Below, in pieces: positions 26,506-34,958 of a DNA stretch of 64,000 bases. A program made the translations under genes and the position numbers. The notes under the pieces are model-generated. The model was given only the letters and a program-made list of their open reading frames with translations, had not been told where the DNA came from and did no database searches. Source of the stretch: an uncultured Pelagibacteraceae bacterium (lineage in GTDB: Bacteria > Pseudomonadota > Alphaproteobacteria > Pelagibacterales > Pelagibacteraceae); assembly GCA_902587755.1 (NCBI GenBank), contig CACIMN010000003.1, forward strand, positions 124,001 through 188,000, in the 5' to 3' direction. Each line of letters opens with the position of its first letter. Positions within the stretch are counted from its first letter, which is position 1.

Positions 26506-27641
26506 TTAAAGCTTGAAACTATTTTAGGAATATAATTTTTAAAATTAAAAAAACCTTTATTACAGTATTGCCAAGCTAATTGATCAAGATTTCTATATAA
26601 AAAATCTATCTTTAAATTATTAGAATTTAAAAAATCTAAATTTTCACCTACAGTTGGATACAAACCGTAATAATTTTCAATATTTGTTAATTCACTTATA
26701 TCTATAATTTGACAATCAATGGATTGATTTTTTAATCTTTGTTCTTGGTCTTTTATTAAATGAGATTTAAATTTCACTAACTTTTCACTGAGTTTTATTG
26801 CTCTATTTTCATTTTTATTAGAAACTAAGTAAATTTTCTTGAAATTGTTTTCCTTAAAGTCAGTGATTTCAAACGAGAGATTATTTTCAAAAATTAAAAG
26901 TTTCTTATTCTCAATCTTTTGTGGGTTATTGAAATCCTGTTTAATTATTTGATAAGATTTTTCAGATACTTTTGGAGGAGCATTCTCATTTAATTTTATA
27001 TTTTGAAATCTATTGTTAGTGAATTTTTTAATATTCCATTCACTTGCAAGGTAGTGTTTGCCCTGAGTTTGAACTCCAGCCACCCATCGCCATCCAAGAG
27101 TATTTGATGCTGCATCTCCATCATAAAGATGTTGCAAAAAAAATTCTGCACCCAATTGCCAAGGTAATTCTAGAGTAAAAATCCAAATACTAGCAAACCA
27201 CATTCTTGTATGATTATGTAAATAATTATTTTCTTTTAGCTCGTTTACCCATTCATTAAAGCAATCTATTTTTGTTTTTCCTCCGATTGCTGCAATATAA
27301 TCTTTATTATCTCTAAATTCATTTTTTATTTGATTTAATTCGACAAGATAATCAGTCCAAACATTCGGTCTTAGTTCTAACCAACCTTTCCAGTAAGTTC
27401 GCCATAGAACTTCTTGAATAAACTTTTCATTTTTTGAAAAAGAAAATTTACTCAGTGCTTTCTGAACGACTTCTTGCTCATTGATTATTCCATGAGTTAT
27501 GTATGGTGATAAGCAAGATATATTGGATCTTTTTTCAGGTCCAAAATCAAAATTTCTTAATTTTGAATATTCTCCAAGATTATTCTCAACAAAATTATTT
27601 AATTGATTTAAGGCCATGGCCCTTGAAGCTTCAAATATCAT
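26502..27641 (-). CDS. Photolyase FAD-domain protein with C-terminal alpha/beta domain
   Basis: The N-terminal 215 residues are a photolyase/cryptochrome flavin-binding domain: 'RSNISCLSPYITHGIINEQEVV', 'FIQEVLWRTYWKGWLE', 'YLHNHTRMWFASIWIFTLELPWQLGAEFFLQHLYDGDAASNTLGWRWVAGVQTQGKHY'. No antenna domain precedes it: the protein starts just before the flavin domain. Instead about 165 residues follow that alternate strand and helix ('KKLLIFENNLSFEI', 'FKKIYLVSNKN', 'IDCQIIDIS'), ending 'KGFFNFKNYIPKI'. This looks like the antenna-type fold moved to the C-terminus, but that is inference. It is convergent with the Fe-S photolyase operon. Confidence 0.85.
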   Translation of the reverse strand: MIFEASRAMALNQLNNFVENNLGEYSKLRNFDFGPEKRSNISCLSPYITHGIINEQEVVQKALSKFSFSKNEKFIQEVLWRTYWKGWLELRPNVWTDYLVELNQIKNEFRDNKDYIAAIGGKTKIDCFNEWVNELKENNYLHNHTRMWFASIWIFTLELPWQLGAEFFLQHLYDGDAASNTLGWRWVAGVQTQGKHYLASEWNIKKFTNNRFQNIKLNENAPPKVSEKSYQIIKQDFNNPQKIENKKLLIFENNLSFEITDFKENNFKKIYLVSNKNENRAIKLSEKLVKFKSHLIKDQEQRLKNQSIDCQIIDISELTNIENYYGLYPTVGENLDFLNSNNLKIDFLYRNLDQLAWQYCNKGFFNFKNYIPKIVSSFN

Positions 27642-27647
27642 TTTAAA

Positions 27648-28028
27648 TTATTTTGATTTTTTTTTCTTAAGACCTAATTTGTCACTATGTCTTAATCTTA
27701 AAACAACAATTGCTCCAGCAATCAACAAAATAGCTACTGCTTCATAAACAAGTGCAGTAGGATCCATTTCTTTTCCTTGTAGAATAATAAATCGTGCAAG
27801 GGCGGTAATTGCAATAAGAAGTGGTAGGGTTATACTAATAGATTGTTGGTTCCAAAAAACCCTAACCATTGCTAGTACCTCTAAATAAAGAAACATTAAA
27901 AGCAAATCTGCTAATGTAACAGATTGATTTAAGTACATGTTTTTCATTTCAATCCCAACAGCAATAACAGTACTGATTAAGATAATAACCATTAATGCTA
28001 GCTGTAAGTTTTTTGCTATCTTGTCCAT
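27648..28028 (-). CDS. PsiE-like phosphate-starvation-inducible membrane protein
   Basis: This 126-residue protein has four TM helices and the PsiE pattern: 'LADLLLMFLYLEVLAMVRVFW', 'ISITLPLLIAITALARFIILQGKEMDPTALVYEAVAILLIAGAIVVLRLRHSDK'. PsiE is induced by phosphate starvation in Escherichia coli, but its biochemical role is unknown. It shares one base with the upstream membrane protein and sits 6 bases before the photolyase-like gene, suggesting one minus-strand operon of three genes. Confidence 0.85.
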   Translation of the reverse strand: MDKIAKNLQLALMVIILISTVIAVGIEMKNMYLNQSVTLADLLLMFLYLEVLAMVRVFWNQQSISITLPLLIAITALARFIILQGKEMDPTALVYEAVAILLIAGAIVVLRLRHSDKLGLKKKKSK

Positions 28029-28486
28029 TATTTACCTTTACTAAATGGGAGCCATTTTTCAAATACAGATTTAGAAGGCCCATCATAAGGAATTGAATAA
28101 GAGTTTGGATTAGGACTTGTTAAAACTTCAATTCCTTTTGAAAATACAAATATAAATACAATCACAAATACGATGACCATTATTTTAAATGGATCAAAAT
28201 TTTTTGTTCGAAATACACTTGCAGATTTTTCTTCTGCTCTATGAAATTGTTTGAAAGTTGTATAAACAGCAAATATCAAACCTATATGTGCTAAAAAAAG
28301 TCCCGCCCAACCAAACGCGAAAGTTGTATAAGAAAAAACATACAAACTAAAAACTGTTGTCCAAATAAAACTCAGAACTAATAAAATTTGCAACCTGACT
28401 GTTTTTGGAAGTGCACGCAGATCATTTTTACTATCATCAAATAAAATATTTGCTGCGTCTTTCATCCAGTTCTTTATTGATTCCAT
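28028..28486 (-). CDS. Membrane protein, unknown, PsiE partner
   Basis: This 152-residue protein has an amphipathic N-terminus ('MESIKNWMKDAANILFDDSKNDLRALPKTV') and three TM segments ('ILLVLSFIWTTVFSLYVFSY', 'FGWAGLFLAHIGLIFAVYTTF', 'FKIMVIVFVIVFIFVFSKG'). I recognise no family. It overlaps the PsiE-like gene by one base, so the two proteins may act together in the inner membrane. The start ATG is followed by a normal codon pattern. Confidence 0.7.
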   Translation of the reverse strand: MESIKNWMKDAANILFDDSKNDLRALPKTVRLQILLVLSFIWTTVFSLYVFSYTTFAFGWAGLFLAHIGLIFAVYTTFKQFHRAEEKSASVFRTKNFDPFKIMVIVFVIVFIFVFSKGIEVLTSPNPNSYSIPYDGPSKSVFEKWLPFSKGK

Positions 28487-28543
28487 TTTTGAAGGATATA
28501 ATTTTTATCAATTTTAACAAATGTTAATTTGTCCTAAACGTGC

Positions 28544-29731
28544 CTAAGAACGAAGCTTTTTTTTGTGAAAATTGATAAATCTTTCAACGTTAGATTTATT
28601 AAACGATTTATTTTCCTCAAATGAGACTTTCTTCATTGAGTAAGCATTACTGTTAGTAATCCTTGATTGAATTGAGATATTACCTTTATATAATTTAAGT
28701 TTAACAGAGCCATTAACTTTACTTCTTTTTAAATCAACAATTTTTTGAAGTTTAAATCTTTCTTTTGAATACCAATAACCATTGTAAATTAACTCAGCAT
28801 ATCTAGACATTATTTGATCTTTTTTATGCATTGTTTCTTTATCTAAAGTAACGGATTCAATTGCTCTATGGGCATTGATCAACAGAGTTCCACCAGGTGT
28901 TTCGTATACCCCTCTAGATTTTATTCCTAAAAATCTATTTTCTACTAAATCGACTCTTCCAATTCCATTTTTTCCTGCTACGCCATTTAGCTTTGTTAAT
29001 AATTTAGCTGGAGATAATTTTTTTCCATTAATTCCAAAAGGATCTCCATTTTTAAAATTGATAGTAACAAAAGATGGTTTGCTAGGTGCCTTTTCTGGAG
29101 AAACTGTTCGCTGAAATATAAATTCTGGTGCAGAATTTTTTGGACTTTCTAAAACTTTACCTTCAGTTGATGTATGAAATAAATTATCATCCACTGAAAA
29201 AGGAGGTGCACCTTTTTTATCTTTCGGTATAGTTATGCCATGTGTTTTTGCATATTTAATCAAGTCTGTTCTAGATTTTAGTTTCCAAATTCTCCACGGA
29301 GCTATAATTTTAATTTTAGGACCAAAATAATGATAGCCTAATTCAAATCTAACTTGGTCATTCCCTTTACCAGTTGCTCCATGTGAAACTGCATAAGCCT
29401 TAAATTTTTTAGCTACTCTTATTTGATCTTTTGCAATAAGAGGTCTTGCTATCGAAGTCCCTAATAAATAAACACCCTCATAGATCGCATGTCCTCTGAT
29501 CATAGGGTAAACGTAGTCTTTAACAAAAATATCTTTTAAATCTTTAATAATTATATTTTTAACACCAAATTTTTTTGCATTAGTTATAATTTTTTTTCTG
29601 TCAATTTCTTGGCCCACATCTGCTGTATAACAAATCACATCTGCATTATAATTTTCTTGAAGCCATTTTAAAATTATAGAGGTGTCGAGCCCTCCAGAAT
29701 AAGCTAGAACAATTTTCTTTTTTGATTTCAT
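28544..29731 (-). CDS. argG: Argininosuccinate synthase
   Basis: ArgG joins citrulline and aspartate using ATP in arginine synthesis. The 395-residue protein opens '[24 protein letters not shown]', the PP-loop ATPase motif, and continues '[11 protein letters not shown]', '[19 protein letters not shown]', '[19 protein letters not shown]', 'IAPWRIW', '[15 protein letters not shown]' and '[34 protein letters not shown]'. All substrate-binding blocks are present. It is 4 bases downstream of the IalB gene. Confidence 0.98.
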   Translation of the reverse strand: MKSKKKIVLAYSGGLDTSIILKWLQENYNADVICYTADVGQEIDRKKIITNAKKFGVKNIIIKDLKDIFVKDYVYPMIRGHAIYEGVYLLGTSIARPLIAKDQIRVAKKFKAYAVSHGATGKGNDQVRFELGYHYFGPKIKIIAPWRIWKLKSRTDLIKYAKTHGITIPKDKKGAPPFSVDDNLFHTSTEGKVLESPKNSAPEFIFQRTVSPEKAPSKPSFVTINFKNGDPFGINGKKLSPAKLLTKLNGVAGKNGIGRVDLVENRFLGIKSRGVYETPGGTLLINAHRAIESVTLDKETMHKKDQIMSRYAELIYNGYWYSKERFKLQKIVDLKRSKVNGSVKLKLYKGNISIQSRITNSNAYSMKKVSFEENKSFNKSNVERFINFHKKKLRS

Positions 29732-29735
29732 AGAA

Positions 29736-30248
29736 TTAACTACAAGCTTTTTTTGAAGCGTTATAAGCTTTAGTGAATCCTAGTAATGAGTAATGATCAA
29801 TAGTTTGAGAACCTTGTTGATTGTATCCAGTAATCATAATTCTTGATCCCTTTCTCATTTGTTTAATCATTTTCAATTCAATTTTATTGTCAGCAATCCA
29901 AGCAAAACCTTGTTCTTTAATATCAAACTTAAATTTATTTTTTCCTGAAGCAGCAATTACTGAATTATTTTTATTGAATTCGTATCCAGGAGTAACACTT
30001 ACTTCATTTTTAATATTGTCAGTTGGTCTGAAAGCCACAAATAATTTTGCATCTCTTTTATTTGTTTTTGGTGCTTGTAAAATTGGTACAGATTGAGCAA
30101 AGCATACTTTCCCTTCAACATCAGAAACAACCATTGCCTCCCAATCTTTATATTTACCAATTTTTTTTATCTCTTGTGCAGAAACTTGGCTAATTCCAAA
30201 TATAAAAAATATTACAAAAAAAGTTATAATTTTTTTAATCAAGGACAT
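29736..30248 (-). CDS. IalB-family (invasion-associated locus B) periplasmic protein
   Basis: This 170-residue protein has a signal peptide ('[20 protein letters not shown]', cleavage near QEIK). The mature part has the IalB pattern '[25 protein letters not shown]' and a late '[12 protein letters not shown]'; the two Cys may form a disulfide. IalB is named from Bartonella, but the family is widespread in free-living alphaproteobacteria, so no link to invasion is implied. It overlaps the aldo/keto reductase gene by 10 bases. Confidence 0.88.
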   Translation of the reverse strand: MSLIKKIITFFVIFFIFGISQVSAQEIKKIGKYKDWEAMVVSDVEGKVCFAQSVPILQAPKTNKRDAKLFVAFRPTDNIKNEVSVTPGYEFNKNNSVIAASGKNKFKFDIKEQGFAWIADNKIELKMIKQMRKGSRIMITGYNQQGSQTIDHYSLLGFTKAYNASKKACS

Positions 30249-31273
30249 GGATTTGGATAAATTTTTTGAACATTATTAATTTCTTTAATGACATCATCAA
30301 ATAAGTTTACATTTACACTTTCTATATTTGTTTTCAACTGCTCCATAGTAGTTGCTCCAATTATTACACTAGTCATAAAGTCTTGGATTTCACAAAATTT
30401 TATGGACATCTGACTCATATCTAGATCAAATTTTTCACTAATCTTATAATAATGCTCAACAGCATCCTCTGTATTAGGCTTTCTGTACCTTGTCCAGAAA
30501 TCATAATCTCTCTCCATTCTTGATCCTTTAGGAAAATTCTTATTTCTATATTTTCCACTTAAATATCCACTTGCAAGTGGAGAGTATGCTAAACAGCCAA
30601 TTTTTTCTCTTATGGAAACTTCTGCTAATCCAATTTCGTAGGATCTGTTTAACAAGCTGTAAGGATTTTGAATTGACATCATTCTAGGTAATTTTTTATC
30701 TTTAGATAATTGTAGATAATTTAAAACTCCCCAAGGAGTTTCATTTGATAAACCAACATATCTTATTTTTCCCTCATCAATGTATTTATTTAATTCTGTA
30801 AGAATATCTTCAAATTTATTCCATTCATTTTCCTTATGAACATAACCAAGTCTTCCAAAATTATTTACATTTCTTTCTGGCCAATGAAGTTGATATAAGT
30901 CTATATAATCGGTTTTAAGTCTTTTAAGACTGTCATTCAAAGCAGCTTCTAAATTTGGACCTGTAAAACTATTTTCCCCACTTCTTAAATAATCTCTTGC
31001 TGGACCAGCAACTTTTGTTGCAAGAATGACTTTGTCTCTTTTTTTTGTTTTTTCAAACCAATTCCCAATAATTTTTTCTGTGTCACCGTAGGTTTCCTTT
31101 CTAGGAGGTACTGCATACAATTCAGCAGTGTCCCAAAAGTTTACTCCTTGATCTAAAGCAAAATCCATTTGTTCAAACGCTTCAGGCTCAGTATTTTGTT
31201 CTCCCCACGTCATTGTACCGAGACAAATTGTACTTACTTTAATATCGGTATTACCTAAATTTTTGTAATTCAT
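30239..31273 (-). CDS. Aldo/keto reductase (Tas-like)
   Basis: This 344-residue NADP-dependent aldo/keto reductase shows the N-terminal 'YKNLGNTDIKVSTICLGTMTWGEQNTE' typical of the Tas/YajO subgroup. The catalytic Asp-Tyr-Lys-His set is distributed in 'FWDTAELYAVPP', 'VILATKVAG' and 'DLYQLHWPERN'. The cofactor end is 'SVIIGATTMEQLKTNI'. It probably reduces small aldehydes or ketones, but the substrate is unknown. It starts the AKR / IalB / argG minus-strand run. Confidence 0.92.
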   Translation of the reverse strand: MNYKNLGNTDIKVSTICLGTMTWGEQNTEPEAFEQMDFALDQGVNFWDTAELYAVPPRKETYGDTEKIIGNWFEKTKKRDKVILATKVAGPARDYLRSGENSFTGPNLEAALNDSLKRLKTDYIDLYQLHWPERNVNNFGRLGYVHKENEWNKFEDILTELNKYIDEGKIRYVGLSNETPWGVLNYLQLSKDKKLPRMMSIQNPYSLLNRSYEIGLAEVSIREKIGCLAYSPLASGYLSGKYRNKNFPKGSRMERDYDFWTRYRKPNTEDAVEHYYKISEKFDLDMSQMSIKFCEIQDFMTSVIIGATTMEQLKTNIESVNVNLFDDVIKEINNVQKIYPNPCP

Positions 31274-31354
31274 TAGAAGTATTAAGTTAAATATTTTTTA
31301 ATCTTTTAAGGTATCTTGAATAATTAGTAAAAGAATATATATATATTAGTTATT

Positions 31355-32116
31355 ATGGAAAATAATAAAAACGGAATACTAAATAGAGCAAAAGCAGCAC
31401 AACAAACAGCTGCTGTAATGGATGAGGGCCTAAGAGCCTACATGCTAAAAGTTTATAACTATATGGCAACTGGAATATTGCTAACCGGAATAGTGGCACT
31501 GATAACATTTAAAATGTCAGTTGTTACAAATGATGCAGGATCTATCGTTGGTCTAACACAGATGGGAAATGCAATTTATTTATCAGGCCTTAAGTGGCTT
31601 GTAATGCTAGCACCTCTAGGTATCGTTTTTTATATGAGTTTTGGAATTAATAAGATGAGTGCATCAAAAGCACAAACTACTTTTTGGGTTTTTGCAGCTT
31701 TGATGGGTTTATCTCTATCTTCAATATTATTAGTTTATACTGGAATGAGTGTAACAAGGGTTTTCTTTATCACATCTGCAACATTTGGCGCGATGAGTAT
31801 CTACGGATACACAACTAAGAGAGACCTTACAAAACTTGGATCTTTTTTAATGATGGGCCTAATTGGAATAATTATAGCTTCAATTGTAAATATCTTTATG
31901 AAATCTTCTATGATGTATTTTGTTATTTCAATTTTAGGTGTTTTAATATTTGTTGGTTTAACAGCTTATGACACTCAAAAAATCAAAAATATGTATGTTG
32001 CGTCAGACTCAGGTGAGTTAATGGGTAAAAAAGCTGTGATGGGTGCTTTAACTTTGTACTTAGACTTTATTAATCTGTTTATAATGTTGTTAAGATTATT
32101 TGGTCAAAGAAGATAA
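31355..32116 (+). CDS. Bax inhibitor-1/YccA family membrane protein
   Basis: This 253-residue protein has seven TM segments of the BI-1/YbhL group. 'GLRAYMLKVYNYMATGILLTGIVALITF' opens the domain, 'STFGAMSIYGYTTKRDLTKLGSFLMMGLIGIIIASIVNIF'-type sequence follows (here 'ATFGAMSIYG'), and 'GLTAYDTQKIKNMY' plus 'GALTLYLDFINLFIMLLRLFGQRR' are the family's conserved Asp-containing end. Bacterial members are pH-sensitive calcium-leak channels or FtsH-linked proteins. It is a single gene preceded by an AT-only 'tatatatatatt' stretch that may hold its promoter. Confidence 0.93.
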   Translation: MENNKNGILNRAKAAQQTAAVMDEGLRAYMLKVYNYMATGILLTGIVALITFKMSVVTNDAGSIVGLTQMGNAIYLSGLKWLVMLAPLGIVFYMSFGINKMSASKAQTTFWVFAALMGLSLSSILLVYTGMSVTRVFFITSATFGAMSIYGYTTKRDLTKLGSFLMMGLIGIIIASIVNIFMKSSMMYFVISILGVLIFVGLTAYDTQKIKNMYVASDSGELMGKKAVMGALTLYLDFINLFIMLLRLFGQRR

Positions 32117-32118
32117 GT

Positions 32119-32466
32119 TTATTTTTGAAGTTTTTTCCAGTTGGTATTTTTTAATAAAATTCTAAGATCGTTGGAATTTTTAAGTATTTTACCGCTTGTA
32201 TCAGTTATTAAATATTTAAGATTTTTATTTTTAGGCTTAAAATTTTTACAAATTTTATAAAGGGCGTTTTCAGTAGCATTCCTAAAAACACTAAATCCCA
32301 CTTGTTTACTTGAGATACTTAAACCGTAATCTTTCCAAGAACCTTCGGAAACCATCTTAGCATATAAGTCTAATATAATTTTAAGCTCATCTTTTTCAAA
32401 AAAATGTTTTTCTTCGATTTTATTATTTGGATTGTTTACTACTAATTTTAAATTATTACGCATCAA
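32119..32466 (-). CDS. DUF2794 protein
   Basis: This 115-residue soluble protein matches the alphaproteobacterial DUF2794 family: 'HFFEKDELKIILDLYAKMVSEGSWKDYGLSI', 'VGFSVFRNATENALYKICKNFK', 'YLITDTSGKILKNSNDLRILL'. The function is unknown. It overlaps the yciB gene by 11 bases, a neighbourhood that also includes hspQ on the other strand. Confidence 0.87.
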   Translation of the reverse strand: MMRNNLKLVVNNPNNKIEEKHFFEKDELKIILDLYAKMVSEGSWKDYGLSISSKQVGFSVFRNATENALYKICKNFKPKNKNLKYLITDTSGKILKNSNDLRILLKNTNWKKLQK

Positions 32467-33007
32467 TCTTATGCTTATTAATTAATGGTATTTGAAAGCC
32501 TGTAAATATTATTGTAATTGGAAGCATTCCCCATACTTTAAAATTAACCCAAAATTCTTCTGTCTGAGTTCTCCAAACAATTTCATTTAATAAAGCAAGA
32601 CCAAAGAAAAAATACATCCATCTTTTATTAAGAATTTCCCATCCAATATCAGTTAGAGGAATAGATTTACCCATAATTTTTTTAAGAATAGGTTCATTGG
32701 TAAAATATTTCCCAAAAAATAATGCAAGAGCAAACATAATATTGATTATGGTTGGTTTTACATAAATAAATATTGGATCATTAAAGTAGATAGTTAATCC
32801 ACCAAAAAAAGTAATTAAAATTCCACTTACCAAAGGCATTGGAGGAATTTTTTTTTCAAAAAACCAAACTATTGCTAATGCAACTAAAGTTGCAACTATT
32901 AGTGGAGGTATTGCTACTGATAAATTTTTACCACTATTGTAGTAAAAGAAAAAAAATATTGCTAAAGGACCGAAATCAGTAACAAATTTTAAAAAAGATT
33001 TATTCAC
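32456..33007 (-). CDS. yciB: Inner membrane-spanning protein YciB (septation protein A family)
   Basis: This 183-residue protein has five or six TM helices and the YciB/IspZ pattern: 'FVTDFGPLAIFFFFYY', 'KKIPPMPLVSGILITFFGGLTIYFNDPIFIYVKPTIINIMFALALFFG', 'LTDIGWEILNKRWMYFFFGLALLNEIVWRT'. Loss in other bacteria disturbs envelope synthesis and septation. It is divergent from hspQ, with 87 bases between starts. Confidence 0.93.
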   Translation of the reverse strand: MNKSFLKFVTDFGPLAIFFFFYYNSGKNLSVAIPPLIVATLVALAIVWFFEKKIPPMPLVSGILITFFGGLTIYFNDPIFIYVKPTIINIMFALALFFGKYFTNEPILKKIMGKSIPLTDIGWEILNKRWMYFFFGLALLNEIVWRTQTEEFWVNFKVWGMLPITIIFTGFQIPLINKHKIDA

Positions 33008-33094
33008 TCAAAAGATATTAACATATTTGCCACATCACAAAACATTTATATTTTTAGCATTGATTTTTATTTTTAAATACCCATACTGATATCC

Positions 33095-33415
33095 ATGTCG
33101 GAACAAAAAGCAAAATTTTCTATTGGAGATATTGTTAAGCACAAACATTTTGAATTTAGAGGTGTAATTTATGATGTTGATTTTGAATTTAATAATTCTG
33201 AAGAATGGTATCAATCTATTCCTAAAAATGTGCGTCCAAGAAAAGATCAGCCTTTTTACCATTTATTAGCAGAAAACGATGAGATAACTTATGAAGCTTA
33301 TGTTTCTGAACAAAACTTGCTGGTAGATGACTCAGATGAACCAATAAAACACCCTTTAATTGAAGAGATTTTTTCAGGAAAAAAAGGTTCTAGTTATTTC
33401 AAGCTTTCTAATTGA
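33095..33415 (+). CDS. hspQ: HspQ / YccV hemimethylated-DNA-binding domain protein
   Basis: This 106-residue protein has the HspQ (YccV) domain: 'AKFSIGDIVKHKHFEFRGVIYDVDFEFNNSEEWYQSIPKNVRPRKDQPFYHLLAEND' and 'YVSEQNLLVDDSDEPIKHP'. HspQ binds hemimethylated DNA in vitro and acts as a specificity factor for the Lon protease in enterobacteria. A minus-strand ORF (33035-33262) overlaps it and is a shadow. Confidence 0.92.
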   Translation: MSEQKAKFSIGDIVKHKHFEFRGVIYDVDFEFNNSEEWYQSIPKNVRPRKDQPFYHLLAENDEITYEAYVSEQNLLVDDSDEPIKHPLIEEIFSGKKGSSYFKLSN

Positions 33416-33483
33416 GGCAACCATCATTCAACCACATTTAGCTCAAATCTAGGCCATACAAATTAGCTATATTTTTAGTATAT

Positions 33484-33547
33484 TCTGGTCAAGAGTGTTA
33501 AACGTTAATTTCAATCTTATTATCTCCCCTCTGCATTCTTGATCAGA
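33484..33547 (+). ncRNA. Candidate structured RNA (long G-U-containing hairpin) before ccmC
   Basis: In the 180-base gap between hspQ and ccmC, TCTGGTCAAGAGTG (33484-33497) pairs along its whole 14 bases with CATTCTTGATCAGA (33534-33547); a further T-A pair extends it outward. Two of the pairs are G-U on the plus strand and would be C-A mismatches on the minus strand, so the RNA is read rightward. The 36-base loop contains the pyrimidine-rich 'tctcccctct', complementary to a Shine-Dalgarno sequence. It may be a leader of the ccm operon or a separate small RNA. No Rfam class is recognised. Confidence 0.5.
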
Positions 33548-33595
33548 AAACTATTTCATAATAGAAATCACCAAAATAAATTCTAAATATAAAAT

Positions 33596-34303
33596 ATGTT
33601 TAAACTTTTTGAACCTAACAAGATATTCAAAATTACGTCAAGAGCACCTAAGTACGTATTATTTTTGTTTATTGTCGTATTAACTGTTGGTCTAGTTGAG
33701 GCATTAATTATATCTCCTGAAGATTACAAACAAAGTGATGCAGTAAGGATTATGTATGTTCATGTTCCTGCTGCTTGGATTTCAATTGGAATATTTTCTT
33801 CTATAACTTTGTTATCTATTTGTGGCTTTGTCTTTAAAAATAAAAATTTTTTTTTAATTTCTAAAAGTTTAGCTCCTTCAGGATTTGTTTTTAACATTAT
33901 AGCTTTAGTTACGGGATCAATTTGGGGAAAACCAACCTGGGGAACATGGTGGGCTTGGGATGCAAGAATTACTTCAATGTTAATATTAGCTTTGTTCTAT
34001 GCAATGTATTTAATCGTATGGAGAATTTATGATAAGGAAGAAAAAGTCTACAAGATTTCAACTTTTATATCTATTTTAGGAATTATTAACGTTCCAATAA
34101 TAAAATACTCAGTTGATTGGTGGAATACACTTCATCAACCTGCATCTATTAATATTTTTTCAAAAAGCTCAATTCACTCATCAATGCTTTACCCATTATT
34201 GATAATGACTGCGGCATTTGCTCTTTTTTCATTGTTAATTTTCTTAATGAAATATAATACAGAACTGATAAAAATTAAAAATAAAGGCTTAGATAGATTA
34301 TGA
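33596..34303 (+). CDS. ccmC: Haem exporter permease CcmC
   Basis: CcmC delivers haem to the chaperone CcmE in the periplasm during cytochrome c maturation (System I). The 235-residue protein has six TM helices and the tryptophan-rich haem-handling motif 'WGKPTWGTWWAWDARITSMLIL'. His-containing segments 'MYVHVPAAW' and 'WWNTLHQPAS' supply the conserved axial ligands. It is the first gene of ccmCDEFGH; ccmAB are not in the window. It overlaps ccmD by 4 bases. Confidence 0.97.
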   Translation: MFKLFEPNKIFKITSRAPKYVLFLFIVVLTVGLVEALIISPEDYKQSDAVRIMYVHVPAAWISIGIFSSITLLSICGFVFKNKNFFLISKSLAPSGFVFNIIALVTGSIWGKPTWGTWWAWDARITSMLILALFYAMYLIVWRIYDKEEKVYKISTFISILGIINVPIIKYSVDWWNTLHQPASINIFSKSSIHSSMLYPLLIMTAAFALFSLLIFLMKYNTELIKIKNKGLDRL

Positions 34304-34527
34304 TAAATGAATTACTTTTTATGAATGGATATGCAGTCTACGTGTTATCTGCTTTTAGCTTTACCTTATTAAGTTTTCTAGGTTTATATTTGGTAACTAA
34401 AATGCAATTTGTTAAAGAACAAAACAAATTTGTTGCTAAATTTGGATTACTTACTACTGAGCAAGCTAATACTGCAAAATCACAAAGAATAAATAAAGAA
34501 ATTTTAGCAAACGTAACAAATAATTAA
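34300..34527 (+). CDS. ccmD: Haem exporter protein CcmD
   Basis: CcmD is a small membrane protein that releases holo-CcmE from CcmABC. This 75-residue ORF fits: a short N-terminus 'MNGYAVYVLSAFSFTLLSFLGLYLVT' with one TM helix (the family has a Tyr/Phe-rich start) and a charged tail. It is longer than many CcmD. Sequence alone is weakly diagnostic, but its position between ccmC and ccmE is decisive. Confidence 0.85.
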   Translation: MINELLFMNGYAVYVLSAFSFTLLSFLGLYLVTKMQFVKEQNKFVAKFGLLTTEQANTAKSQRINKEILANVTNN

Positions 34528-34537
34528 CTTTTAAACC

Positions 34538-34957
34538 ATGTATGGTCGAAAAGTTAAATTAAGATTTCTGTTTGTAGTAATAATCTTAATTACTTTAATT
34601 TTAACAACATTTTTGATTTTAAAATCATTAGAGGAAAACGTTGTATATTTTCAATCTCCTTCTGAAATAAAATTACTTAATGAAATAGATAAAAGCAAAA
34701 TAAGAGTTGGTGGAATGGTTAAAAAAAACTCAATTTCTATAAGTTCAGATGAAGTTAATTTTATAATTACTGACTTTAAAAATGAAATAAATGTTACTTA
34801 CTCAGGAGCAGTACCAAATTTATTTGCTGAAGGAAAAGGGGTTGTTGCAGAAGGTTTTTTAAAAGACAGAAATTTTTTTTCTGCAACAAAAATTTTAGCT
34901 AAGCATGATGAAAATTATATGCCACCTGAAGTAAAAGAGGCATTGGGAGAAAAATAA
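34538..34957 (+). CDS. ccmE: Cytochrome c-type biogenesis haem chaperone CcmE
   Basis: CcmE carries haem covalently on a His and passes it to CcmFH. The 139-residue protein has an N-terminal TM anchor ('[22 protein letters not shown]') and a periplasmic OB-fold ('[13 protein letters not shown]', '[21 protein letters not shown]'). The haem-binding motif is '[11 protein letters not shown]' near the C-terminus, with the usual HxENY form. Spacing to ccmF is 1 base. Confidence 0.97.
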   Translation: MYGRKVKLRFLFVVIILITLILTTFLILKSLEENVVYFQSPSEIKLLNEIDKSKIRVGGMVKKNSISISSDEVNFIITDFKNEINVTYSGAVPNLFAEGKGVVAEGFLKDRNFFSATKILAKHDENYMPPEVKEALGEK

Positions 34958-34958
34958 A

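Noticed and set aside
33035-33262. Minus-strand ORF opposite hspQ
   Set aside because: HspQ on the other strand is a clear family member; this ORF has no homology pattern.
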